Both the position numbers and the translations under genes were made by a program. A model generated the notes under the pieces. That model saw nothing but the letters and a program-made list of their open reading frames with translations, was not told the origin of the DNA and did no database searches. Shown in pieces: positions 24,664 through 32,304 of a DNA stretch of 64,000 bases (its first letter is position 1; every line of letters begins with the position of its first letter). The DNA is from an uncultured Opitutaceae bacterium (lineage in GTDB: Bacteria; Verrucomicrobiota; Verrucomicrobiia; Opitutales; Opitutaceae): the NCBI GenBank assembly GCA_937902925.1, contig CALFNN010000070.1, positions 248,001 through 312,000 of the forward strand. Reading direction: 5' to 3'.

Positions 24664-26964
24664 ATGGCCAACGCTAACCTTGGTGAGATTTTGCAGCGTG
24701 CGATCGAGCATCACGAGGCGGGCCGCCTGGCGCAGGCGGAGGCGCTTTACCGCGAAGCTCTGGCGTGCGATCCGCGTTGCGCGGATGCACTGCATCTACT
24801 TGGAGTGGCCGCCGGGCAGGCGGGCCGGCACGAGCTCGCGGCGCAGCTGATTCGCCAGGCATTGGTGCTGACGCCGCGGCGGGCCCTGTTTCATGCGAAT
24901 CTCGGTGAAACCTACCGCGGCCAAGAACGCTACGAAGATGCGATGACGAGCCTCCGGCAAGCCCTCGCGCTGCAACCAAACTTTCCCGCCGCACTGATAA
25001 GTCTCGGTGCGGTCTTGGCTGCCCAAGCCTGCAACGACGAGGCGCTGGCCTGTTTTCGACAGGCGCTCCAACTCGAGCCAAACAATGCAACCACTCTCCA
25101 GAAACTTGCCGAGCACCTTGGTCAACTCCGGCAGTTTGAGGAAGCCGACGCCTGTTTCCAAAGAGCGCTGGCGCTCCAGCCTAACTCCGCCGAGCTCCAT
25201 GACGGCCTCGGAAATGTTTACAAAGAGCGAGGGCAGAATGATCTGGCGATCGCTCGCTATCAACAGGCCATTGCGCTCCGGCCAGATTTCACGGAAGCCT
25301 ACAACAATCTCGGCAACAGCCTGCGCGCCCAAAATCGGATGGCAGAAGCCATCGCCGTCTACCGGCAGGCGATCGCGCTAAATCCCGGGATCGCCGAAAT
25401 TCACTATAATCTCGGCGTCGCCTTAACTGAACAAAACCAACTCGACGAAGCCCTCGCCTGCTGCCAGCGCGCCCTCGCACTCAAGCCCAACCTAGCCGAT
25501 GCCCATAGCGCCCTGGGCGTCGTCTTTAAGGAGCGCGGCCAGCTCGATGAAGCTCTCGCCTCCTGTCAGCGCGCACTCACGTTCAAACCGGACCTGACGG
25601 AGGCTCATATCAACCTTGGCGTCATTTATAAAGAGCGAGGCCAGCTCGATGAAGCCCTCTCCTCCTACCGCCGGGCGATCGGCTTCAAGAACGTTTCCGC
25701 CGCGTGGCACAGCAACCTCATCCTGGCGCTGCATTATCGTTCCGGGAACGATGCCGTCCTGATTGATTCCGAACTTCAACGCTGGAGCCACCGGCACGCC
25801 CAACGGCTCACAGTCGTCCCACGCCATCCCAATGCTCCCGACCCGGATCGCCGCCTGCGCATCGGCTATCTGTCGCCCGATTTCCGCGCCCATCCGGTGG
25901 GCCGGTTCCTGCAGCCTCTCTTCACCCATCACTCCCGTGAATCGGTCGAGATCTTCTGCTATTCCAACACACACCCCTCCGACCACCTGACGGACTGGTT
26001 CCGTTCCTCCGCCGATGGTTGGCGCGCGATCTCCGCGCTGTCGGATCAACAGGCCGCAGACTTGATCCGGGAAGATCGCGTCGACCTCTTGGTTGACTTG
26101 GGCCTGCATACCGCGAGGAGCCGTCTCCCGATTCTCGCTTTCAAACCCGCCCCAGTGCAGGCGACCTATCTCGCCTATCCGGGAAGCTCCGGGCTGGACA
26201 CGGTCGACTTCCGCATCACCGACGCCTACCTCGATCCATTGGATCATGCCGATCCGCGCGGCAATGAGCGCCCCGCCCGACTGCATGGGACTTATTGGTG
26301 CTACCAACCCACCGCCGGGGCCGCGGTTGAGGCCGGTCCACCGCCGGCGCTGACCGCTGGGCGGATCACCTTTGGCTGCTTCAATAACTTCTGCAAGGCA
26401 ACCCCCGAAGCCCTCGCAGCTTGGTCTCGCGTCCTTCAGGCCGCGCCGGATGCGCGGTTGCGCTTGCACGTCCGGCCCGGCAGCCACCGGTCCCTCGTCC
26501 TCGATTTTTTCGCTAGCCAAGCCGTCGACCCCGGGCGGATCGATTTCCTGGGCTTTGTCCCGGAGACGGAATATTTCCAAGCCTATCGATCTATCGACAT
26601 CGCGCTCGACCCGTTTCCGTTTCCTGGCGGCACCACGACTTGCGATGCGCTCTGGATGGGTGTGCCGGTCATCAGTCTCGCAGGATCTACCCCCGTGAGT
26701 CGCGGCGGTCTGTCGCTCCTGTCGCACGTGGGGCTGGCAGAATTGGTCGCCCTTTCCGTCGACGCCTACGTCGAAAAGGCCATCAGTCTCGCGCAGGATC
26801 TAGGCCGCCTCGTGGCGATCCGCGCCGGTTTGCGCGAGCGCGTGCGACTTTCGCCGCTGATGGACGGCGCGCGCTTTGCCCGCGATATGGAGAATGCCTA
26901 TCGCGCCATGTGGCATTGGTGGTGCGCCCGGCAGACTGCACCACCCGCCTCATCCGAATACTGA
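24664..26964 (+). CDS. TPR-rich GT41-like (O-GlcNAc transferase/SPINDLY type) glycosyltransferase
   Basis: The 766-residue cytoplasmic protein has about ten 34-residue TPR units (residues about 1-365) and then the GT41 catalytic region. That region contains LRIGYLSPDFRAHPVGRFL (about 397), LVDLGLHTARSRL, APVQATYLAYPGSSGLDTVDFRITD (about 508), FGCFNNFCKATPEAL and PFPGGTTTCDALWMGVPVI (about 655). These are the sugar-nucleotide binding blocks of OGT-like enzymes, so it probably adds a sugar to Ser/Thr of target proteins. ATG 24664 starts at the first TPR helix; an earlier in-frame ATG at 24592 adds a featureless segment. Codon use is visibly less GC3-biased (caa, aat, tta, gaa codons) than in neighbours, which hints at transfer. 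The target protein is unknown. Confidence 0.9.
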   Translation: MANANLGEILQRAIEHHEAGRLAQAEALYREALACDPRCADALHLLGVAAGQAGRHELAAQLIRQALVLTPRRALFHANLGETYRGQERYEDAMTSLRQALALQPNFPAALISLGAVLAAQACNDEALACFRQALQLEPNNATTLQKLAEHLGQLRQFEEADACFQRALALQPNSAELHDGLGNVYKERGQNDLAIARYQQAIALRPDFTEAYNNLGNSLRAQNRMAEAIAVYRQAIALNPGIAEIHYNLGVALTEQNQLDEALACCQRALALKPNLADAHSALGVVFKERGQLDEALASCQRALTFKPDLTEAHINLGVIYKERGQLDEALSSYRRAIGFKNVSAAWHSNLILALHYRSGNDAVLIDSELQRWSHRHAQRLTVVPRHPNAPDPDRRLRIGYLSPDFRAHPVGRFLQPLFTHHSRESVEIFCYSNTHPSDHLTDWFRSSADGWRAISALSDQQAADLIREDRVDLLVDLGLHTARSRLPILAFKPAPVQATYLAYPGSSGLDTVDFRITDAYLDPLDHADPRGNERPARLHGTYWCYQPTAGAAVEAGPPPALTAGRITFGCFNNFCKATPEALAAWSRVLQAAPDARLRLHVRPGSHRSLVLDFFASQAVDPGRIDFLGFVPETEYFQAYRSIDIALDPFPFPGGTTTCDALWMGVPVISLAGSTPVSRGGLSLLSHVGLAELVALSVDAYVEKAISLAQDLGRLVAIRAGLRERVRLSPLMDGARFARDMENAYRAMWHWWCARQTAPPASSEY

Positions 26965-26991
26965 TGACCAGCCTCGCTGGAGGCGGCCCGC

Positions 26992-28029
26992 TCACTTCCA
27001 GTCCAGGATCAGCCGTGTGAAGTAGCTCGTGTCGAGCTTCTCGACCCCGGCACCGGGTTTGCTGTTGTAATCGTTGCTGACCCCGAGACGGAGTTTCCAT
27101 TCGGACGCGGCGAGCGGCAGTTCGTAGAAGCTCTCGTGCGTGGCCCGGAAGTTCGAAAAATCGTTGAACGCCGGGACGAAGCTCAGCCGGTTCACGAGCG
27201 ACGAGCTGTCGAACTGGAACGTGTGGTTGAGGCCGACGTCCAGGCCGGCCGCGTTCACGTCGTCGGTCAGCGGGTTCTGGTAGTTCTCGTTGCGGAACGA
27301 CAAACCCAGCCGGCCCGTCAGCGTGTGCTTCGGCTTCTTGATGAAATCGTAGCCGAAACCCGCCGCCGCGACATCGTAGAACTGGATGTCCTTGATCCGG
27401 TCGAAGCCGCCCTCGTCGCGCACATACCAGGAGTTCTTGCCCGCGAAATTGCTCTGGTAGTCGACCCCGGCCTTGAACTGGTCGGACGATTTCACGCCGT
27501 CGCTCACCTGGCGGTCGTAGGCCGCGTAAAACGCGAGCGTATCGCTGATGCCCGCCAGCGTTGCGCGCAATCCCGCCGCCGTGCCGAGCTGGCTCTTGTT
27601 GCCCGACTTGCCCGCGATATCGACCGAGGCCTCGTAGGCCCAGCCGCGGTCCAGCGCCACGATCTGCGGATCCCGGCCACCTGCCTCCCATGAAGCGGCC
27701 ACCTTGTCCACCGTCGTCGTCACGGTGCCGTCCACGCCGACCACCTGCAGCGCGCCCGCCGAACCGCTGACCTTGCCGTCGATCCGCGTGCCGCTGGCGA
27801 GGCGCACGGCCACCGGCGCGTCCGTGTTGATCGCGGTGACTTCGCCCTGCTTGATCGTGACCGTGCCGGCGTAGTCGGTGTCGACGACGACCGAGCCGCC
27901 GTCGATCTTGGAGACCTTGCCGACAATCCGGGCGCCATTCTTCGTTTCGACGACATCGGCGCTGAGCTGAGCGGCGCCGAGGAGGGCCGCCGCGAGAAGA
28001 ACCATATGGGAGGGTTTTGGGAGGTGCAT
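26992..28029 (-). CDS. DUF481-family outer membrane beta-barrel protein
   Basis: The 345-residue protein has a signal peptide and an N-terminal segment of small beta-repeats resembling LSm-like 'GxxIxGKV' units (ETKNGARIVGKVSKIDGG, ASGTRIDGKVSG). A YdiY/DUF481-type barrel of amphipathic strands follows (YEASVDIAGKSG, LAFYAAYDRQVSDG, LGLSFRNENYQNP, SFYELPLAASEWKLRLGVSNDYN), ending in the aromatic-terminated strand LILDWK typical of outer-membrane insertion. The role is unknown; related proteins are salt- or envelope-stress induced. It converges on the GT41-like gene (27-bp gap). Confidence 0.88.
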   Translation of the reverse strand: MHLPKPSHMVLLAAALLGAAQLSADVVETKNGARIVGKVSKIDGGSVVVDTDYAGTVTIKQGEVTAINTDAPVAVRLASGTRIDGKVSGSAGALQVVGVDGTVTTTVDKVAASWEAGGRDPQIVALDRGWAYEASVDIAGKSGNKSQLGTAAGLRATLAGISDTLAFYAAYDRQVSDGVKSSDQFKAGVDYQSNFAGKNSWYVRDEGGFDRIKDIQFYDVAAAGFGYDFIKKPKHTLTGRLGLSFRNENYQNPLTDDVNAAGLDVGLNHTFQFDSSSLVNRLSFVPAFNDFSNFRATHESFYELPLAASEWKLRLGVSNDYNSKPGAGVEKLDTSYFTRLILDWK

Positions 28030-28203
28030 GTTTCGAAGGAAAAGGGCAACTGCGTGCCCCTCGGCAGCGTCGCTGTCAAATGCCGATTCGCCCGGCCCGA
28101 TTTTCGCCGTCGCCGCCCCACCGACGCTGGTCGCCCGCCCTCTTAAACCGCTGCTCGACACGCCGCGCCGCGGCGCATTGCCTCGCGCCACCGCCGCCTC
28201 TTC

Positions 28204-29112
28204 ATGTCCGCGCCCGTCCAACGCCCCTCGCTCATCGTCGCCGACCGCTGGCGCGACTATGCCCTGCTCGATTGCGGCGACGGCCTGAAGCACGAGCGCT
28301 GGGGCGAGTTCACGCTGGTCCGCCCTGATCCGCAGATCATCTGGCCGCGCCACGGCGCCGAAAAAAATTCCTGCTGGGAAAACTGGGACGGCTTCTACCA
28401 CCGCAGCGAGCAGGGCGGCGGCAAATGGGAATTCCGGCGGCCGCTGCCCGACCACTGGAAAATCTCCTACGCGCCGCTCGGACTCACCTTCAAGATCCAC
28501 CCCACCTCCTTCAAGCACACCGGCCTCTTCCCCGAGCAGGCCGTGAACTGGGATTGGTTCTCCGGAAAAATCGCCGCCGCCAAAAAAACCGGCCGCGACA
28601 TCTCCGTCCTCAATCTTTTCGGCTACACCGGCGCCGCGACCGTCGCCGCCGCGAAAGCCGGCGCGAGTGTCTGCCATGTCGACGCCGCCGAGGGCATGGT
28701 GAAATGGTGCCGCGAAAATGCCGCACTCAGCGGCCTCGCCGACGCGCCCATCCGCTACATCGCCGACGACTGCCTCAAGTTCGCCCGCCGCGAACTCAAG
28801 CGCGGCCGCAAATACGACGCCATCATCATGGACCCGCCGACCTACGGCCGCGGCAGCACCGGCGAGATGTGGAGGCTCGAGGATCACCTCTGGGAATTGC
28901 TGACGGAATGCCGCGCGCTTCTGACCGATGCGCCGCTCTTTTTCCTGATCAACGCCTACACCGCCCGTCTCTCGCCGACCGTCGTCGCCAATCTCCTCGC
29001 CGCGCTCCTCGGCGACCGCGGCGGCACGATCACTGCCGGCGAAGTCGGCCTGCCGATCCAGCGTGACGGCAAGGTCCTCCCCTGCGGCATCTACGGCCGG
29101 TGGGAGACGTAA
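28204..29112 (+). CDS. Class I SAM-dependent methyltransferase (RlmI/COG1092-like)
   Basis: The 302-residue protein has the Rossmann methyltransferase core: motif I NLFGYTGAATVAAAKAGA, motif II CHVDAAEGMVKWCREN, an acidic motif DDCLKF, and the catalytic loop MDPPTYGRG with the P-P-T-Y arrangement of RNA/DNA base methyltransferases related to 23S rRNA m5C1962 methylase. The N-terminal about 90 residues carry a WPRHGAEKNSCWENWDGFYHR segment rather than a full PUA domain. rRNA is the likeliest substrate (inference). It is followed by an intergenic region with two AT-rich palindromes. Confidence 0.88.
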   Translation: MSAPVQRPSLIVADRWRDYALLDCGDGLKHERWGEFTLVRPDPQIIWPRHGAEKNSCWENWDGFYHRSEQGGGKWEFRRPLPDHWKISYAPLGLTFKIHPTSFKHTGLFPEQAVNWDWFSGKIAAAKKTGRDISVLNLFGYTGAATVAAAKAGASVCHVDAAEGMVKWCRENAALSGLADAPIRYIADDCLKFARRELKRGRKYDAIIMDPPTYGRGSTGEMWRLEDHLWELLTECRALLTDAPLFFLINAYTARLSPTVVANLLAALLGDRGGTITAGEVGLPIQRDGKVLPCGIYGRWET

Positions 29113-29147
29113 ATCCCCATCCGCCCCCTCCGGATCGCGCCGCGCCA

Positions 29148-29168
29148 TTGTCAACTAATAGTTAACAT
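29148..29168. repeat. Dispersed AT-rich palindrome, copy 2
   Basis: GTCAACTA-a-TAGTTAAC: one base of the right arm departs from the family core. It lies between convergent genes and its centre is 55 bp from that of copy 3. Confidence 0.85.
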
Positions 29169-29202
29169 CCCGTCTCTCTCCCCTCTGAACGCGAGCCGAT
29201 GT

Positions 29203-29223
29203 TTGTCATCTATTAGTTGACAA
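29203..29223. repeat. Dispersed AT-rich palindrome, copy 3
   Basis: GTCATCTA-t-TAGTTGAC with TTT/CAA flanks. One mismatch lies in the left arm. It sits 46 bp beyond the stop of the VOC-family gene. Confidence 0.85.
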
Positions 29224-29268
29224 CCTACAACCCAGACAGGGCTCCCGCGAACGGCAGCGCAGCACCCG

Positions 29269-29727
29269 TCACCGATACTCCGCCAATTCCAGGATGACCC
29301 CGTCGGGATCGAGGAAATAGACCAGCGTCTTGTCACCCGCAGCAAATTTCACCACCCCGGCCGGCACGAGCACCGGGTCGCTGAAGAGCGTCACGCCCGC
29401 GGTGCGCAACCGCGCCGCCATTGCCGCGATGTCGTCCACGCGCAGCGCGATGTGGCGCAAGCCACGGGTGTTAGCCCGCGAATTTTCCGGCCGCGCCACG
29501 CCCGCCGGCGCCACATATTGCAGCAACTCGATCCGCGGCCCGCCACCCGGCAGCTCCACGAACGCCACCAGTCCCTTCACGCCTTTCAGCCCGATGATCG
29601 CCTCGATCCAGTCGCCCTCCATGCAGACATCGGCGGTCTTCACGAACCCGAGCACCTCCGTATAAAACTTCACCGACCGCGCGAGGTCGGCCACGACGAT
29701 GTTAATGTGATCGATCGCACGGATCAT
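29269..29727 (-). CDS. VOC superfamily (glyoxalase/dioxygenase-like) metal-dependent protein
   Basis: The 152-residue protein has the two betaalphabetabetabeta modules of the vicinal-oxygen-chelate fold. Module 1 is IDHINIVVADLARSVKFYTEVLGF with a PRIELLQY ligand strand; module 2 is GLRHIALRVDDI...YFLDPDGVILELAEY. The His/Glu/His/Glu metal ligands appear to be present. The LGFV...D..G..IEL pattern is close to methylmalonyl-CoA epimerase/glyoxalase I-like members. The specific reaction cannot be assigned. It is divergent from the SIS-domain gene with an 87-bp shared upstream region. Confidence 0.9.
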   Translation of the reverse strand: MIRAIDHINIVVADLARSVKFYTEVLGFVKTADVCMEGDWIEAIIGLKGVKGLVAFVELPGGGPRIELLQYVAPAGVARPENSRANTRGLRHIALRVDDIAAMAARLRTAGVTLFSDPVLVPAGVVKFAAGDKTLVYFLDPDGVILELAEYR

Positions 29728-29814
29728 GCGCCGCCAAACTAAAACCGGCCGTCCGCACCGCAAGGGCCGTTTCCGGCGTTGCCCGCCACCGCTCCCCGGC
29801 TAACGTCGCCGCCG

Positions 29815-30543
29815 ATGCCTTCGCTCGCCGAATCCTACCACGCCCGCGCCAATGACCTGCTCGCCGCCGCGTGGACGACCAACGCCCCGGTCATCGCCCA
29901 CCTCGCGCCGGTCATCGGCGCCTCGATCGCGCGCGGCGGTGTCGTCCACACCTTCGGCTCCGGCCACAGCGAACTCATCTCGCGCGAAATCATCGGCCGC
30001 GCCGGCGGCCTTGTCTGCGTCACCGGCATCATCGACCCCACCGGCGGCTTCATCGAAAACCTCCCCGGCTACGGCACGAAGCTCGTCGAGCGCTACGACC
30101 GCCAATACCAACTTCTCCCCGGCGAGGTCGCCATCGTTATCTCGAACTCCGGCAAGAACGGCTCGCCGATCGACGTCGCCCTCTACGCCAAACAAAAGGG
30201 CCTCACCGTCGTCGCGCTCACCTGCCTCGCGATGTCGCAGGTCACGCCTTCCCAGCACGCCAGCGGGAAGCGGCTCTTCGAGGTCGCCGACCGTGTCCTC
30301 GACAACGGCGGTGTGCCCGGCGACGCGATCGTCGAGGTCGCCGATGGCACGATGGCCGGTCCGACCTCGACGCTCATCGGCTGCTCCGTCCTCAACTGGC
30401 TCATGCTCGCCGTCGTCGACTGGCTCAAGGCCGCCGGCCATCCGTTGCCGCTCCTCCGCAGCCAGAATCTCCCCGGCGCCATCGAGCACAACCGCGCCCT
30501 CGGGAAAAAATACGCCGGCCGCCTCAGCCGCCAGCTGGCGTGA
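29815..30543 (+). CDS. SIS-domain sugar isomerase-like protein (UPF0309 type)
   Basis: The 242-residue protein consists of one SIS domain. Phosphosugar-binding segments are visible as HTFGSGHSELISREIIGRAGG and VIVISNSGKNGSPID-type loops (VAIVISNSGKNGSPIDVAL), plus a C-terminal helical region ending SRQLA. Such proteins bind phosphorylated amino sugars or hexoses. ATG 29815 gives a family-typical N-terminus (MPSLAESYHARANDLL). The kinase gene follows after 82 bp in the same direction, which suggests uptake or recycling of an amino sugar: the kinase would phosphorylate it and this protein isomerise it or cleave its ether (inference). Confidence 0.9.
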   Translation: MPSLAESYHARANDLLAAAWTTNAPVIAHLAPVIGASIARGGVVHTFGSGHSELISREIIGRAGGLVCVTGIIDPTGGFIENLPGYGTKLVERYDRQYQLLPGEVAIVISNSGKNGSPIDVALYAKQKGLTVVALTCLAMSQVTPSQHASGKRLFEVADRVLDNGGVPGDAIVEVADGTMAGPTSTLIGCSVLNWLMLAVVDWLKAAGHPLPLLRSQNLPGAIEHNRALGKKYAGRLSRQLA

Positions 30544-30566
30544 AGAGTCAACCGAACCGGAACCTC

Positions 30567-30607
30567 GAAATCACGAAAAATCCCGCGCCAGCTTGTTTCG
30601 TGATTTC
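30567..30607. repeat. Inverted repeat between the SIS and kinase genes
   Basis: GAAATCACGAAA (30567-30578) and TTTCGTGATTTC (30596-30607) are perfect 12-bp arms with a 17-base loop. It may terminate or attenuate SIS mRNA, or be a repeat unit. A related stem follows the kinase gene at 31556. Confidence 0.7.
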
Positions 30608-30625
30608 CTGATTTCCACATTGCCG

Positions 30626-31540
30626 ATGTCTTCCTGTTTCAAGATCGGCGTCGACGGCGGCGGCACCAAGACCGAATGCATCCTCGTCGATGCACGCGGC
30701 GAAATCGTTGCCCGCCATCTCGCGCCCGGCTGCAATCCGAGCATCGCCGGCCCCGAGCAGGCGCGGCTGATCGTGACCGACGCCCTGTGCGCACTACGGG
30801 ACAAAGCGAAGGTCGAAACCCCCGCCGCGAAAATCTCCGCCACGCTCCTTTGCATGGCCGGCAGCCGGGCGTTCTGGCAGGACTTCGCCGGCGCGCTGAC
30901 CGACTTCGGCCACGTCGCCGCTGTCGACGACTCGCTGCCCGTCCTCGAACTCGCGACCCGCGGCGAGCCCGGCCTCGTCCTGCACGGCGGCACCGGTTCG
31001 TTCGTCGCCGCGCGCGCCCCCGACGGCTCCGTCCATTATGCCGGTGGACTCGGCTGGCGCTTCGGCGATCCGGGCAGCGGCTACGACCTTGGCCGCCGCG
31101 CGATCGCCCGAGCGCTGCTCGAGTTGCAGGGTTGGTCGCCCCCTTCGCGCCTCGGACCGACGATCCGCGATCACACCGCGCTCGGCCCGGCCGCCGATGC
31201 CGGCGCCATCACGCGTTTCTTCTATCAACATCCCGAGCCCAACCGCCAGATCGCCGCCCTCGCGCCCGCGGTCCTGCGCCTGGCCAGCGAAGGCGACCAG
31301 ACCGCCCATGCGCTCGCCCTCGAATCCGCCGGCGAACTGCTCGCGCTCGCGAACCGCGTCGCGGCAAAACTTTTCCCCGGCACCCCGCTCGACTCGCTCC
31401 AGGCCGGCCTCAGCGGCCCGATTCTGACGCACCCCGTCGTCGCGCAGGCGCTCGCCCCGCGCTCGCCGCTGCCACTCGTGCCGCTCGATACTCCGCCCAT
31501 CGAAGGCGTCCGCCGCCTGCTGCTCCGCCCCCACGGTTAG
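30626..31540 (+). CDS. BadF/BcrA-type ATPase, N-acetylglucosamine kinase-like
   Basis: The 304-residue protein belongs to the ASKHA fold. The phosphate-1 loop is IGVDGGGTKTECILVD, the adenosine/phosphate-2 region is VLHGGTGSFVAAR, and GWRFGDPGSGYDLGRRA is the sugar-kinase family signature seen in GlcNAc/glucosamine kinases. The C-terminal half has the conserved LQAGLSGPIL region. It probably phosphorylates an amino sugar, supported by the SIS-domain neighbour just upstream. Start ATG 30626 leads straight into the phosphate loop; longer upstream frames are non-coding-like. Confidence 0.9.
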   Translation: MSSCFKIGVDGGGTKTECILVDARGEIVARHLAPGCNPSIAGPEQARLIVTDALCALRDKAKVETPAAKISATLLCMAGSRAFWQDFAGALTDFGHVAAVDDSLPVLELATRGEPGLVLHGGTGSFVAARAPDGSVHYAGGLGWRFGDPGSGYDLGRRAIARALLELQGWSPPSRLGPTIRDHTALGPAADAGAITRFFYQHPEPNRQIAALAPAVLRLASEGDQTAHALALESAGELLALANRVAAKLFPGTPLDSLQAGLSGPILTHPVVAQALAPRSPLPLVPLDTPPIEGVRRLLLRPHG

Positions 31541-31555
31541 CTTGCGACGTTCGCC

Positions 31556-31587
31556 GGTGATTTTTCACGCAGTTCGTGAAAATCACC
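31556..31587 (+). terminator. Stem-loop after the kinase gene
   Basis: GGTGATTTTTCACG and CGTGAAAATCACC form a 13-bp stem with one bulged T and a five-base loop, 15 bp after the kinase stop. There is no T-run, so it may be a structural 3' end or a repeat unit rather than a classical terminator. Confidence 0.55.
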
Positions 31588-31676
31588 CGCGGGCGGACAC
31601 CTCCTCGCCCTAGGTGAAAGTCACCGGCTCGCCGGGCTTGTCCGTCTCCTTCACGGGCCCATGCTCGACGCACGCC

Positions 31677-32159
31677 ATGCTCGTCCGATTCACCAAGCGC
31701 GCCGTCGCCGAAAAATCCGACGTCCTCACCTGCGTCCGGCCCGATGGCAGCAACACCCGCGGCGAAATGCCCCGCCAGGGCATCCTGCCGCACGACGCGT
31801 TTCACTTCGTCGTCGAGTCCGCGCTCGGCTGGCGCGACGCGTTTTTCGGCCAGGTCGCGCAGGGCGCCTCACTCGATCACGTGGCCACGAAACTTCACGG
31901 CCCGAAGATCGACTGGTCGAAAAACACCCAGGCCCTCCAGAGCGAATCGCTCGTCGAGTGCCTGCAAGCCGAGCAGTGGGGCGGCGCCAGCGATCCCGCC
32001 ACGTTCGCCGAGACGCTCGTCGTCACCTGCCGTCGTCGCGCCGTCCCACCGCCCGATATCACGGCGGATGAGATCGACGCCCTGCGGGCCGCGCTCCGGG
32101 AGTTCGGCGCCACGTGGCGACCGCTCGCCCCCGGCCAGTCGCTCGAGCGGACATTTTGA
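31677..32159 (+). CDS. Conserved hypothetical protein
   Basis: The 160-residue soluble protein lacks signal or membrane segments. Its central block, MPRQGILPHDAFHFVVESALGWRDAFFGQVAQGAS, recalls small uncharacterised proteins with an R-Q-x-x-PHD-x-x-H-x-VVE core found in several phyla. The C-terminal part is a helical segment with DEIDALRAALREF. I cannot assign a function. It follows the kinase gene on the same strand after 136 bp that include a stem-loop, so independent transcription is possible. Confidence 0.8.
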   Translation: MLVRFTKRAVAEKSDVLTCVRPDGSNTRGEMPRQGILPHDAFHFVVESALGWRDAFFGQVAQGASLDHVATKLHGPKIDWSKNTQALQSESLVECLQAEQWGGASDPATFAETLVVTCRRRAVPPPDITADEIDALRAALREFGATWRPLAPGQSLERTF

Positions 32160-32244
32160 TGGCCGCACCGCACTCGAGCCTTTGCGCCGCGGATAATCGC
32201 GAGCCGCTCATTCCCAAAAAACCGGCTGCCGCTTTGCCGTCGGT

Positions 32245-32295
32245 GTTTGGAGATTGAAGTTTCCCTGGAGCTTGGATGTTGGAATTTGGAGCTTC
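32245..32295 (+). repeat. Low-complexity TTGGAG-type leader repeat
   Basis: Imperfect direct repeats of TTGGAGATTGAAG / CTTGGATGTTGGAA / TTTGGAGCTT fill the 60 bp before the next start codon. The AT-rich, G-rich composition differs from the surroundings. Confidence 0.5.
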
Positions 32296-32304
32296 CCGCC
32301 CGCC

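Noticed and set aside
25200-25700. About 100-bp direct repeats that could suggest a CRISPR or satellite array
   Set aside because: The period is 102 bp, i.e. 34 codons, and encodes TPR units of the GT41-like protein; there are no short repeats with unique spacers.
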